Shown here: positions 16,470 through 24,967 of the stretch, in pieces
How the letters are laid out: each line of letters starts with the position of its first letter
Numbering within the stretch: the stretch's first letter is position 1
Origin: CAZABG01 sp964460985
GTDB lineage: Bacteria > Chlamydiota > Chlamydiia > Chlamydiales > Parachlamydiaceae
Assembly (NCBI GenBank): GCA_964460985.1
Contig: CAYWQX010000013.1
Span: 1 to 46,481 of the forward strand
Reading direction: 5' to 3'
Length of the DNA stretch: 46,481 nucleotides
Program-made: the position numbers and the translations under genes
The notes under the pieces: generated by a model
Database searches by the model: none
Told to the model about the DNA's origin: nothing
The model's input: the letters and a program-made list of their open reading frames with translations, nothing else

Positions 16470-17891
16470 ATGAGATGCAACCTAGCTGAAATCGCCCGCC
16501 GAGTTATGTTTGAAAAGGGTTTAAGCCCGATTTTTCCTCCAGAAGTTGATGAAGAGGTAAAAAGGCTTAAACCCTCTAATACCCCCGCCTTAGATCTCAC
16601 TCACCTTCCTTTTTGCTCGATCGATAATGACGATTCCAAAGACTTAGACCAGCTTACCTTTGCGGAAGGTAATACTATCTATGTGGCCATCGCAGATGTA
16701 ACCGATCTTGTGAAAAAAAATTCTCCCATTGATCGGCACGCTCAAATTAATACAACTTCTGTCTACACTCCCGATATCATCTTTACACTCATTCCAAAAG
16801 AGCTCTGCTATGACATAACCTCTCTCAATCCAGAGCAAAAAAGGCTTTCGGTTGTGGTAAAAATGACTTTAGATGAGGAGGCCGATGTTGAAAAATACGA
16901 AATTTTCCATGCCTATGTCTACAACTATGCCAAACTGACCTATAGTAAGATAGGTCCCATGCTTGCAAACGAGGCTCCTTTCGAGCCCAAGTTTCTTGAA
17001 AGCACCCTTAGGCTCCAAGATAAATGGGCGCAAAAGATAAAAAAGAAACGGGAAAATTTAGGGGCCTTGACCCTCGTCACTCCCGAAAGCAAGCCAGTGG
17101 TCAAAGATGATGAAGTTCTCGCTTTAATCCCTGTCATCAAAAATCGTGCGCATGAATTGATTGAAAACTTCATGATCTCTACGAACTCAACAATTGCAAC
17201 CTTTTTAAAAAACGGCAAAGTGCCAAGCCTTCGCCGTGTGGTTAAAGTCCCTGAAAGATGGGATAGAATTGTTGTTGTAGCGCAAGAGCTAAAGTATAAA
17301 CTTCCTCCTCAGCCCGATGCGAAAGCGCTCGATGAGTTTTTAAGATTTCGTCAAAAAGAAGATCCGGTCACTTTCCCGGATCTCTCCCTTACCGTGATTA
17401 AGCTTCTCGGATCGGGAGAATACATCGTTGAAATGCCTGACGACTCGCCTTTAGGCCACTTTGGCCTTGCCATTCTCAACTATACCCATTCCACCGCGCC
17501 TAACCGCCGTTACCCCGATATTATTACTCAAAGACAAGTAAAAGCTCTTTTGAATAATGAACCCTCGCCCTATACCGTTCCTGAGCTTAAAACGCTTGCC
17601 GATCAGTGCACACACCAAGAGGATCAAGCCAAACGAGTGGAGAGGCACCTTACCAAATCGGCAGCTGCGTGCTTACTCCATAATCGTATCGGCGACACTT
17701 TCAAGGGAATTATTACGGGAGTCTCTTCCAAAGGAACATGGGTGAGAATTTTTGATCCTCCTGTCGAAGGCAAAGTAGTTGAAAATTTTAGAAAATTAGA
17801 TGTGGGCGATCATGTTAATGTTAAATTAGTTGGAGTTGATATAGAACTTGGCTATATTGATTTCTCAAATCTAAAGACGAATCATGTTTAA
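16470..17891 (+). CDS. Compact RNB-family (RNase II/R) exoribonuclease
   Basis: The RNB catalytic domain starts almost at once. The metal-binding motif is SIDNDDSKDLDQ with Asp52, Asp58 and Asp60, and Gln61 replaces the fourth Asp of RNase II/R. The HSTAPNRRYPD segment is the conserved arginine motif near the catalytic end. A C-terminal S1-like RNA-binding domain covers about 405-470. At 473 aa the protein lacks the two N-terminal cold-shock domains of RNase II (644 aa) and RNase R (about 700-800 aa). It looks like the short subfamily seen in some other bacteria. It should degrade RNA 3' to 5'. The stop overlaps the next gene by 8 bp. Confidence 0.88.
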   Translation: MRCNLAEIARRVMFEKGLSPIFPPEVDEEVKRLKPSNTPALDLTHLPFCSIDNDDSKDLDQLTFAEGNTIYVAIADVTDLVKKNSPIDRHAQINTTSVYTPDIIFTLIPKELCYDITSLNPEQKRLSVVVKMTLDEEADVEKYEIFHAYVYNYAKLTYSKIGPMLANEAPFEPKFLESTLRLQDKWAQKIKKKRENLGALTLVTPESKPVVKDDEVLALIPVIKNRAHELIENFMISTNSTIATFLKNGKVPSLRRVVKVPERWDRIVVVAQELKYKLPPQPDAKALDEFLRFRQKEDPVTFPDLSLTVIKLLGSGEYIVEMPDDSPLGHFGLAILNYTHSTAPNRRYPDIITQRQVKALLNNEPSPYTVPELKTLADQCTHQEDQAKRVERHLTKSAAACLLHNRIGDTFKGIITGVSSKGTWVRIFDPPVEGKVVENFRKLDVGDHVNVKLVGVDIELGYIDFSNLKTNHV

Positions 17892-18375
17892 ACAACTTTT
17901 AGAAGAAAAACCCATCGTTCATCAAGCGATCCTGACACCCCTCTTGATCGCTCTTTCCACCTTTCTCGCTGTTCAGGAGGATTGGTACGGATTGATCGCG
18001 CTCTTGCCGCTTCTTTTTCAATCCTCGTTTGCACCTCTTGCTCTCTCTTTGGCCAAATCGCAAACTCTCACCATCGATCGTTTCTATCCTCTGACTATTT
18101 TTTTTATCGGCCTTACCTTTATAGCCCTCCTTCTCTCTTACATCCTTCTACCTACGCCCCACTTCTTTGGTTTTGCAGCAGCTTCCATCGTGGCGCTTTT
18201 TCTGAATCTTGGAGTTGTCGAAGAGGCGCAGAAGATCGCTATCCAGGTTTATATCGATCAGACAATTGAGCGCGAAAAGAAGCTCGGCCTCTATTCCGAT
18301 ACCTTACATTCTTACCACGCCGCCGAGAGTCGTAACAAAGAGCTCGATACTCTCGAAACCAAATCGAAGGGATAA
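17884..18375 (+). CDS. Small membrane protein co-transcribed with the RNB exoribonuclease
   Basis: I do not recognise this 163-aa protein. Its hydrophobic segments lie at about 15-32, 36-56, 68-90 and 93-112. A charged cytoplasmic-looking C-terminal helix follows (about 112-163; ERE, KEL and ETK clusters). It starts within the last codons of the exoribonuclease gene (8-bp overlap), so expression is coupled. An anchor that recruits the nuclease to the membrane is possible but speculative. Confidence 0.7.
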   Translation: MFKQLLEEKPIVHQAILTPLLIALSTFLAVQEDWYGLIALLPLLFQSSFAPLALSLAKSQTLTIDRFYPLTIFFIGLTFIALLLSYILLPTPHFFGFAAASIVALFLNLGVVEEAQKIAIQVYIDQTIEREKKLGLYSDTLHSYHAAESRNKELDTLETKSKG

Positions 18376-18452
18376 AGAAGGAGTCAGTGAGGGAAAAGCC
18401 TTCAAACCATCTGCATAGGTGCCCCTCGAAGCAAGATCATTCCGAACGCAAT

Positions 18453-20108
18453 TTAAGAGCTTAGATCGGCTTTAAGGGCATGCGCGATAGATCGGTAAAG
18501 CAGTGTAGCCGGGATATTATGATAGGTTAAAAAAGCACTCTGATCTTGATTGACGTCAGAAATAATAAAGCGAATATTTCTTGCCTCGCATTTTTTTATG
18601 AATTCCTTCAACGCTTTAAGTCCGGTCGTATCAATGAGAGGGGTTTTATGCAGCCGAAGAATAAAAACCCTTGGATGGGGATTATAGGTTTGTAAAACCT
18701 CATCCAGAAGATCCGATACGCTGTAGAAAAAGGGGCCTGAAATCTCAAACACCACCGTATCAGAGGGCACTTCCAAAGATACATTATCATCTTTTTCGGG
18801 CTCTTCGTTTTCGTTTTGACGCACAACAAATTGGGCCGCTTGCACAGTCGTTTTGTCGGTCATCTGTTTTAAGAAAAGGAATGCGGCGAGTAAAACTCCT
18901 ATTTCAACTGCAACAGCCACGTCGATGAGAACGGTTAAGAGAAAGGTTGAGAGCATAATGATTGCATCGGCTTTATTCCCCTTCAAAATGTCATAGAAAT
19001 GATTGATTTCACTCATATTCCAGGCAACAAACATAAGAACCGCGGATAAAGCGGCAAGGGGCATCATACCCACATAAAAAGAGAGATACACCATGATGAG
19101 AAGGACCGTGATCGCATGAATCATCCCCGAAAGAGGGCTTTTGGCACCTAGCTGAATATTGGCAGCCGTTCTCGCGATAGCGCCGGTTGCCGGAATGCCG
19201 CTAAAAACGACCGATCCGATATTCGCAATACCCTGTCCAAGCAACTCTGCGTTAGACCGATGCCTGTGACCAGTAAGGCCGTCGGCTACAACCGCAGATA
19301 AAAGCGACTCTATGGCTCCAAGAAGAGCAATGGTGATCGCATCCGGAAAAACCATGCGAATATTTTCATAAGAAAAAGTCGGTAAAGAGGGGGAGGGAAG
19401 CTCATTAGAAAGAGCGCCAAAACGGGAGGTAATCGTCTCAACCGGAAGCTCCAACCATTTAACCGCAAGGGTCGCTAAAACCATGGAAAAGATGACTGCC
19501 GGAAGCTTTGGAAAATATCTACGAATCAAGAAAATAAAAATCAGCGAAAAAAGGGCGACTAAAAACGCCGCAATATTCCATGTGTGGATATACTGACACA
19601 ACACTTTACATTTTTCAATAAAATGGGGAGGGATATTTTCAACGTTTAACCCTAAAAAATCCTTAATTTGCGACACAAAAATAGAAACGGCAATTCCCGT
19701 CGTAAAGCCCGTCGTAACAGGAAAGGGAATAAACTTGAGAAGCACGCCGAATTTAAAGAGCGCCATTAGAATCAATAGAATAGCTGCAATAAAGGTGGCA
19801 AGCTGCAGTCCTTCATAGCCGTATTTTTGAACAATTCCAAAGACAACGACTACATAGGCTCCGGTTGGCCCTCCAATTTGAACTCGGCTTCCTCCCAAAA
19901 GGGATATCAAAAAACCGGCCACAATCGCCGTATAAAGGCCTTGCTCTGGATCAACTCCCGATCCGATGGCAAACGCAAGCGCTAAGGGAACTGAAATCAC
20001 TCCTATACTTATCCCTGCAAACAAATCATCAACGAAATAGCGGAAGGAATACCCTTCTCTAAGTGTTTTGTAGCTGTGAGGAATGTAGTTGCGTAGATAG
20101 GCTATCAT
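18453..20108 (-). CDS. SulP-family inorganic anion transporter with STAS domain
   Basis: This is an inner-membrane anion transporter (sulfate, bicarbonate or similar). The SulP core (about 15-430) shows SVPLALAFAIGSGVDPEQG and GSRVQIGGPTGAY in the first helices and a long run of helices after. A STAS domain (about 445-545) ends the protein and contains LIDTTGLKALKEF, the phospho-acceptor-type loop of anti-sigma antagonists. I place the start at the ATG at 20108 (551 aa, MIAYLRN). A TTG at 20120 would add four residues. Neither start has a clear Shine-Dalgarno. The substrate cannot be fixed from sequence. Confidence 0.92.
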   Translation of the reverse strand: MIAYLRNYIPHSYKTLREGYSFRYFVDDLFAGISIGVISVPLALAFAIGSGVDPEQGLYTAIVAGFLISLLGGSRVQIGGPTGAYVVVVFGIVQKYGYEGLQLATFIAAILLILMALFKFGVLLKFIPFPVTTGFTTGIAVSIFVSQIKDFLGLNVENIPPHFIEKCKVLCQYIHTWNIAAFLVALFSLIFIFLIRRYFPKLPAVIFSMVLATLAVKWLELPVETITSRFGALSNELPSPSLPTFSYENIRMVFPDAITIALLGAIESLLSAVVADGLTGHRHRSNAELLGQGIANIGSVVFSGIPATGAIARTAANIQLGAKSPLSGMIHAITVLLIMVYLSFYVGMMPLAALSAVLMFVAWNMSEINHFYDILKGNKADAIIMLSTFLLTVLIDVAVAVEIGVLLAAFLFLKQMTDKTTVQAAQFVVRQNENEEPEKDDNVSLEVPSDTVVFEISGPFFYSVSDLLDEVLQTYNPHPRVFILRLHKTPLIDTTGLKALKEFIKKCEARNIRFIISDVNQDQSAFLTYHNIPATLLYRSIAHALKADLSS

Positions 20109-20211
20109 TTTAAAATTCAATAATACTTGTAACTCAATATAACTTCATGAAAAAGCTTTTTTTACAAACTAATTGGCTAAAATCTGATCATTCCCCGGCT
20201 ATGATACTTTA

Positions 20212-20232
20212 TCCCTCCTAAAAAAGGAGGGA
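20212..20232. terminator. Hairpin TCCCTCCT / AGGAGGGA
   Basis: Arms of 8 bp at 20212-20219 and 20225-20232 enclose a 5-nt A/T loop. It lies 12 bp beyond the stop of the minus-strand gene that ends at 20244. There is no strong U-run after the stem. It is probably a terminator or 3' end structure. A similar stem occurs at 37112-37131. Confidence 0.5.
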
Positions 20233-20243
20233 CCGAAAAAAGT

Positions 20244-21389
20244 CTATTTCTTAAAAAAAGGCTGTAAACCAGACACGGCGACAGAAGCTGTAATGGGAGC
20301 CGGATTTAAAGGGGACATAGGATAGCCTGCAAAGGCTGGGAGATTGCCTTGCATGTTAAAACCCTCTTCAATCCCCGCAATTTTTAGAATATGTTGCGGA
20401 ACAGAAGAGCCTGGACTAAAAATGACTTGGCACTCGAGCGGCATATCAAAAAGGCCGTCTCTTACCGGGTTAAAGAGGTCAAAAGTTACAATGCTCTCTT
20501 CGGCCTTCGCAAGTTCGGATAAAACTTCTTGTCCGCTCCAGCTTAGGATGACTTTTCCGTTTTCTAATGAAAGAGAGGTATAGTTTGGAAGATGATTATC
20601 TTTGATAAATCTATCGGCAAATTCTTTTGCGTCTTCGAGATTCGTAAATTTATAACCTTGCGGTCTCAATGCCTTCTGAATAGACCCAGCAATAAGCCCT
20701 AAGGCAAGTCCGGTACAAAATGACTCGATGATAGATCCCAGACGGCCAAGCCTCATTTCGAGCGGCACTTGATTTTTAAAGTCTTCGACAAAAGTCCACC
20801 CGTAGCCTGCTAAAAGCAATGCCGCCCCGATAAAAAGGCCGATCGAGCTTACAGGATTTCCGAGCAGCATATGCCCTGCACTTGCACCCAATATTCCGGC
20901 CCCCATTTTACTTAAAGATTCCGGCTTCGTCAGAGCTTTGACAAGATCTACCATAAAATCTGCTAGCCTTAAACCCGCCTTCAAAGGATGAACCGATGAT
21001 TTTACGATATTTTCAAGGAGATCAAAAAGAAGGGCTATGATGTTTCTCGCGACTTTTAATGGAAGGCGAACTAAGAATAAAAGGAGCTGTTTTACGACAG
21101 GACCATCGGAAGGAAGGTCGATTAATCGATTGAGACGCTTTAATCCCTCAAGCTTAGCGTGCACGCTCCTCTCGAAGTGATCATACCGATTTTGCCACAT
21201 GAAATTAGGCATCCACTCTTCAAGACGCTGATCCCATTCCTTAATCGTCACCTTGGCTCTTCCGTACCACGAACGGTCTGTCTCGCCAATAGATACCATG
21301 CTTGGGATGGGGTAGACCTTTCTTGCGTTGATAAATCGGCTTACGCTTTGCTCGAACCGATCGAATGGAGTTACCTGTACAGATGGCAT
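20244..21389 (-). CDS. Orphan protein with central hydrophobic hairpin
   Basis: I do not recognise this 381-aa protein. It has no signal peptide. A mixed helical N-terminal half is followed by a Gly/Ala-rich hydrophobic stretch at about 160-200 (MGAGILGASAGHML, then GLFIGAALLLAGYGW). A second such stretch lies at about 225-245 (GLALGLIAGSI). The C-terminal part (about 250-381) looks like a small alpha/beta domain followed by a Pro/Ala-rich tail. The bilobed hydrophobic region would suit a membrane-inserted protein, possibly an effector. It stands alone between divergent and convergent neighbours. Confidence 0.65.
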   Translation of the reverse strand: MPSVQVTPFDRFEQSVSRFINARKVYPIPSMVSIGETDRSWYGRAKVTIKEWDQRLEEWMPNFMWQNRYDHFERSVHAKLEGLKRLNRLIDLPSDGPVVKQLLLFLVRLPLKVARNIIALLFDLLENIVKSSVHPLKAGLRLADFMVDLVKALTKPESLSKMGAGILGASAGHMLLGNPVSSIGLFIGAALLLAGYGWTFVEDFKNQVPLEMRLGRLGSIIESFCTGLALGLIAGSIQKALRPQGYKFTNLEDAKEFADRFIKDNHLPNYTSLSLENGKVILSWSGQEVLSELAKAEESIVTFDLFNPVRDGLFDMPLECQVIFSPGSSVPQHILKIAGIEEGFNMQGNLPAFAGYPMSPLNPAPITASVAVSGLQPFFKK

Positions 21390-21449
21390 AAGAACCCGCT
21401 CAATTATAAAATTAAATAGAAAGTATATTGCGAGTAGAGTATAATATCA

Positions 21450-22370
21450 ATGATGAAAAAAACTTTAATTTTCTTATTAAATATTTTTTTAATTCTTCAT
21501 TCCAATGAAATTACCTCGACCGTTAACTACCCGGTAGGAGCGCTCGGCCCCCAATGGAGATTTCCCTCTGATCATCTTCCTGTGGGAGTTAAAATCGAAA
21601 AGCATAAAATCGTATCGTGGAATATTTTAGAGACCAACTATCTTTTCCATATTTATGAAAATGGGCAAGGATTGAATGAGAGCCTCATTACTGAGCTCGA
21701 TTATTTTATTGACGGGACCTCTCTTACGGCCCGTGACCAATTAGTGATAAACCACCTATTCACCCTTCTAAACTCCGATCACACCTTACTTGCTTTGGAA
21801 GAGGTCAGCCTACCCGTTTTTAACTTCCTTAAAGAGCATCTGCCTGAACCTTTTAAGCTATCCCAAGAAGAGTTCAATGAAGATATTTTCATCTACAACT
21901 CAAATGTCTTCGATCTTCTTGCCTTGGAAGCCATACCCTATAACATCTCAAAAAAAACAATTCTTTGCTTAACGCTTATCGATAAAGAGAGTCTGGAAAA
22001 ATATCAGTTTTTTCAGTCTCATGTTCCGGGTGGACCGGTGAATTCTCCCCCTGCCCGTAAAGAATTTGTGACGGCCGTTTTAAATCGGCTGGACAGGGAG
22101 GCCACAGCCCTTCTGATGGGTGATATGAATCGCTCTCCCGATTATTTTCTAAATGATCTTGACAAAGTGGCAAGAGAAAAGGAAATCTCAAATCCGTTTG
22201 TTATTTTGTGGATACCCTATCCTACCCATATCGATACCACGATGAGCGCTACTTGGATAGATAATTTGCTGATCTCAAACCCTCGAGGACTGAGGGTCGA
22301 GATCGAAACGGAAGAGGATCTTCCGTTTATTCAAGAGACCGTGTCTCTTTTAAAGGCTTTTGAAAGGTAA
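21450..22370 (+). CDS. Exported endonuclease/exonuclease/phosphatase-fold protein, apparently circularly permuted
   Basis: The precursor is 306 aa with a Sec signal (about 1-18). The motifs of the DNase I-like EEP superfamily are all present but in shifted order. The SDH motif is at Ser40-Asp41-His42 (PSDHLPVG). Then come SWN (56-58), the metal-binding Glu (LALEE, 117-118), His191 (FQSHVPGG), GDMN (224-227) and Asp271 (TWIDNLLIS). In ordinary family members SDH is the last motif. EEP enzymes cut nucleic acids, phosphoinositides or sphingomyelin, and the substrate here is unknown. A TATAAT at 21440-21445 nearly abuts the start. The ATG at 21453 is an alternative. The gene overlaps the convergent Ntn-hydrolase gene by 21 bp. 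Confidence 0.75.
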   Translation: MMKKTLIFLLNIFLILHSNEITSTVNYPVGALGPQWRFPSDHLPVGVKIEKHKIVSWNILETNYLFHIYENGQGLNESLITELDYFIDGTSLTARDQLVINHLFTLLNSDHTLLALEEVSLPVFNFLKEHLPEPFKLSQEEFNEDIFIYNSNVFDLLALEAIPYNISKKTILCLTLIDKESLEKYQFFQSHVPGGPVNSPPARKEFVTAVLNRLDREATALLMGDMNRSPDYFLNDLDKVAREKEISNPFVILWIPYPTHIDTTMSATWIDNLLISNPRGLRVEIETEEDLPFIQETVSLLKAFER

Positions 22371-23414
22371 AAACTGAAACGGCTCCGAGGGTGTAAATAG
22401 TTTCGCTGTGTTTCCCGAATACACTTTTCCCCCCGCCAATTCGAGTTTTCTTACGGGCGATCCTTCGTTGAAATCCAAATCGTTCAAATTAACCCAAAAT
22501 GTATTAGGAGAGGTTGCCGAGTCGTAAAAATAGATGAGATTCTTCTGATCGGCAGCAATTCTCCACAAAGTGGAGGCAATGTTTGGCTGGCTTGGGGTAA
22601 ATGTGCCAAGAGGAACGCTCACGGATCGAATCACACTTAAAACACTCGCTAAAGCTTGATAGTGATAAGACTGATCAGGAACCGCTGTAATAATTCTTGA
22701 GTCGGTATCTTTCGGAATATTTGCAATAAAGAAAGAAGCCCTTGCAAACCGATCGGCTGCTCTATTGGTTCCGGGAAGAAAAGTAAGGCCTCCGATCGCT
22801 TCCCAATAAGTATTTAAAGCGAGCTGTTGATCATAGGTAGGAGAGTTTGTCATCACGACATATTGTTTACCATGATGAATAACGAGTTTGCCCTCTACAT
22901 ATTCAAATATAGCCGAATCTCCGCTTTTATCCGATAAAGCTAAATGCCCTTGAGCTTTAGACCCATTCGGTAAAACAGGCGCTCTTAAAACAAAGGCCTC
23001 TTTTTTAAAGGCTTCAACGGCCGCGCTAACTGTTTCAAAATTATCGAGCGCATACTGAGCCCATATAGTGGTGGACATGATGGGTTTACCTGAATCGTTT
23101 CCATAATCGGATTCCACAAGATAAAGTAAATTCGCAGCCAATCCCTTTTCATTGATTCCATCCAAAGAGCCTGCCTGATAGCCTGAGACGATTAAACTTC
23201 CATACTTGGAGGTCCAATCAAACGATCGATCTCCCCCTGCGCTATTTTTTTTCATCCCTCTAGGAAAGACATAGAGATTGGAATGCATATCCTCTGCCCA
23301 ATCCAGAGATCTTCCTACAATAACCAACTCATCTTTCCCGGTGTAGAGCGCTCTTGTACAAGCTTCGACGTTTACAATCGCACTTACCGCTAAAAGAACA
23401 AATAGTATGTACAT
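22350..23414 (-). CDS. Exported choloylglycine-hydrolase / penicillin-V-acylase-like Ntn hydrolase
   Basis: The 354-aa precursor has a signal peptide ending VNVEA just before Cys19. Cleavage would free Cys19 as the N-terminal nucleophile of the linear-amide C-N hydrolase family. Other family features are Arg21, Asp38 (GRSLDW), the TNSPTYDQQL oxyanion/Asn region, and an Arg in GTNRAADRFARA. The family hydrolyses amide bonds in conjugated bile salts, penicillin V or N-acyl lipids, and the natural substrate here is unknown. GAGG stands 5 nt before the ATG. It acts in the periplasm or outside the cell. Confidence 0.87.
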   Translation of the reverse strand: MYILFVLLAVSAIVNVEACTRALYTGKDELVIVGRSLDWAEDMHSNLYVFPRGMKKNSAGGDRSFDWTSKYGSLIVSGYQAGSLDGINEKGLAANLLYLVESDYGNDSGKPIMSTTIWAQYALDNFETVSAAVEAFKKEAFVLRAPVLPNGSKAQGHLALSDKSGDSAIFEYVEGKLVIHHGKQYVVMTNSPTYDQQLALNTYWEAIGGLTFLPGTNRAADRFARASFFIANIPKDTDSRIITAVPDQSYHYQALASVLSVIRSVSVPLGTFTPSQPNIASTLWRIAADQKNLIYFYDSATSPNTFWVNLNDLDFNEGSPVRKLELAGGKVYSGNTAKLFTPSEPFQFLPFKSL

Positions 23415-23493
23415 GTTTACCTCGCTTCATCTCCTATAGCAGTTCCAATAATTAATTCTAATCGTTATAATAACTTCATATTTAAAGGTATTT

Positions 23494-23754
23494 ATGACTA
23501 TAGACCCATCCCCCCTTTACCCCGAGTTTGTTCCTACCTTGAGGAAATTTGAGATTGAGCATTTACAGGGGAAAATAGCTCCTTTGCTGCAACGTTGCAT
23601 GAATGCCGGCTCCCCCGAAACATCTAGACGCGCCAAAAAATTCAATGTAACTTTTATGGATCAGAATATAAAGGCTTTAGGTTTATCGGCAGGAGATGAA
23701 ACTAAAGTTCGTATTTGCATCAACCTATTCATCGATTACGCTAAAAAGTCTTAA
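23494..23754 (+). CDS. Small hypothetical protein
   Basis: This 86-aa soluble protein matches no family I know. It is predicted mostly helical, with one Cys in each half and a basic patch (SRRAKKF). AAAGGT stands 5 nt before the ATG. It is flanked by divergent and convergent genes, and the context gives no clue to its function. Confidence 0.55.
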   Translation: MTIDPSPLYPEFVPTLRKFEIEHLQGKIAPLLQRCMNAGSPETSRRAKKFNVTFMDQNIKALGLSAGDETKVRICINLFIDYAKKS

Positions 23755-23785
23755 ATCATTTCTGCTGAAAACTAAAAAAGGGTTT

Positions 23786-24925
23786 TTACTCTTCGCGAAG
23801 GGTTGTGATCGTCATGGTTTGATTGTGAAGTTCCGGGGATTTCGTTTTACCCCTATTTGGAGCAATTTCACCATAGGAGTAAAATCCGGCTAAAATCCCC
23901 TCATTCATCACATCCTTGACCGCATTTAGCTCCTCTTCGACCCGATCATCAAGAACAATTCTTCGTCCTACACAGCTGATTAATAGAGCCAAATCTACCG
24001 GCGATCCATCCAGCATCTCGGCTCCTTCATATGCCGCCCGTTTCGCACCGGCCACTAATCGGGGCAGATTCGCTTTCATCAATTGAGCATAGCCTCCTTC
24101 AGGGATATTGCCCGCAAAAACCATGGCATTATCAACAGGATCTATACTTAAGATTGTGCGCACGACGGACGAAGACTCTTTGTCTTGCTTGACAGCTAAA
24201 GGGAATAAGAGGGCCGATCCGGGAAGATCTTTAGTATGCTCTCCCAAGTAATTTTTATAGATTTCTAAAGCGAGCTTACCGTCTAACTCATATAAGCGGT
24301 TTTTGTAAGCTTTAGTGATTTTTCGATCGGTGCCAAAAGCATCCCATCCCCCTTCTGATCCATAGCCAAACTTTAAATGCTCTCCATAAAAACCTATCGC
24401 TACGATATTGCCGGGTTTTGGGGTCTCATTATATCCTACAACCGTTTCCTGAAAATGGGTCCCATCGCCTGCCAAACCTCCCGTTATAGCCACATGCAGA
24501 GGCAGTTCTGCAAGCATTCCCTTCAGTAAATCCGAGCCGTTAACAAGATGGCCGTCTGAAAACAACAAAACATGCTTAAGCCCCTCTTTCTTAAGCGCTT
24601 TACCGAGATACGCGCCGGCAGAGAGACTCTTGTCCACATTTTCAATATGAGTATTTTTAACTTCAACTCGAGAGTCTTTTTCAAACTGAAGGAGGGTTGC
24701 AATCATCGACCGATCGTCTAAATGAACCCCCTGAATATTTCCGGCAGTTGAGAGGATTACGAGAGACGCCCCTGGATAAAGCTTTTTAAGCTCTTGAAGA
24801 TAAGAATCTTTAGCTAAAATCGATCGCTCGCCAAAAATCAAAATAAGGTGGGCTTTTGAATCGGGCCCCTTAACAAGATCTGTCCATCCGGTATTTTCGG
24901 TCCACTTCTTTTGGCCAACCTTCAT
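23786..24925 (-). CDS. Stand-alone FIST domain sensor protein
   Basis: The 379-aa protein consists of a FIST N domain (about 25-215) and FIST C domain (about 220-360). Typical motifs are STAGNI, HVAITGGLAGDG, GNIVAIGFYG and the C-terminal LLISCVGRR with GFYSYGEI. FIST domains bind small ligands, proposed to be amino acids, and are normally fused or linked to signalling modules. No kinase, GGDEF or methyl-accepting partner is adjacent here. No signal peptide is present. The start is an ATG with a weak AAGG. Confidence 0.88.
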   Translation of the reverse strand: MKVGQKKWTENTGWTDLVKGPDSKAHLILIFGERSILAKDSYLQELKKLYPGASLVILSTAGNIQGVHLDDRSMIATLLQFEKDSRVEVKNTHIENVDKSLSAGAYLGKALKKEGLKHVLLFSDGHLVNGSDLLKGMLAELPLHVAITGGLAGDGTHFQETVVGYNETPKPGNIVAIGFYGEHLKFGYGSEGGWDAFGTDRKITKAYKNRLYELDGKLALEIYKNYLGEHTKDLPGSALLFPLAVKQDKESSSVVRTILSIDPVDNAMVFAGNIPEGGYAQLMKANLPRLVAGAKRAAYEGAEMLDGSPVDLALLISCVGRRIVLDDRVEEELNAVKDVMNEGILAGFYSYGEIAPNRGKTKSPELHNQTMTITTLREE

Positions 24926-24967
24926 AGCCTTGTTATCACCCTCCAGTTTTTTTAAAACTAGGACTTT

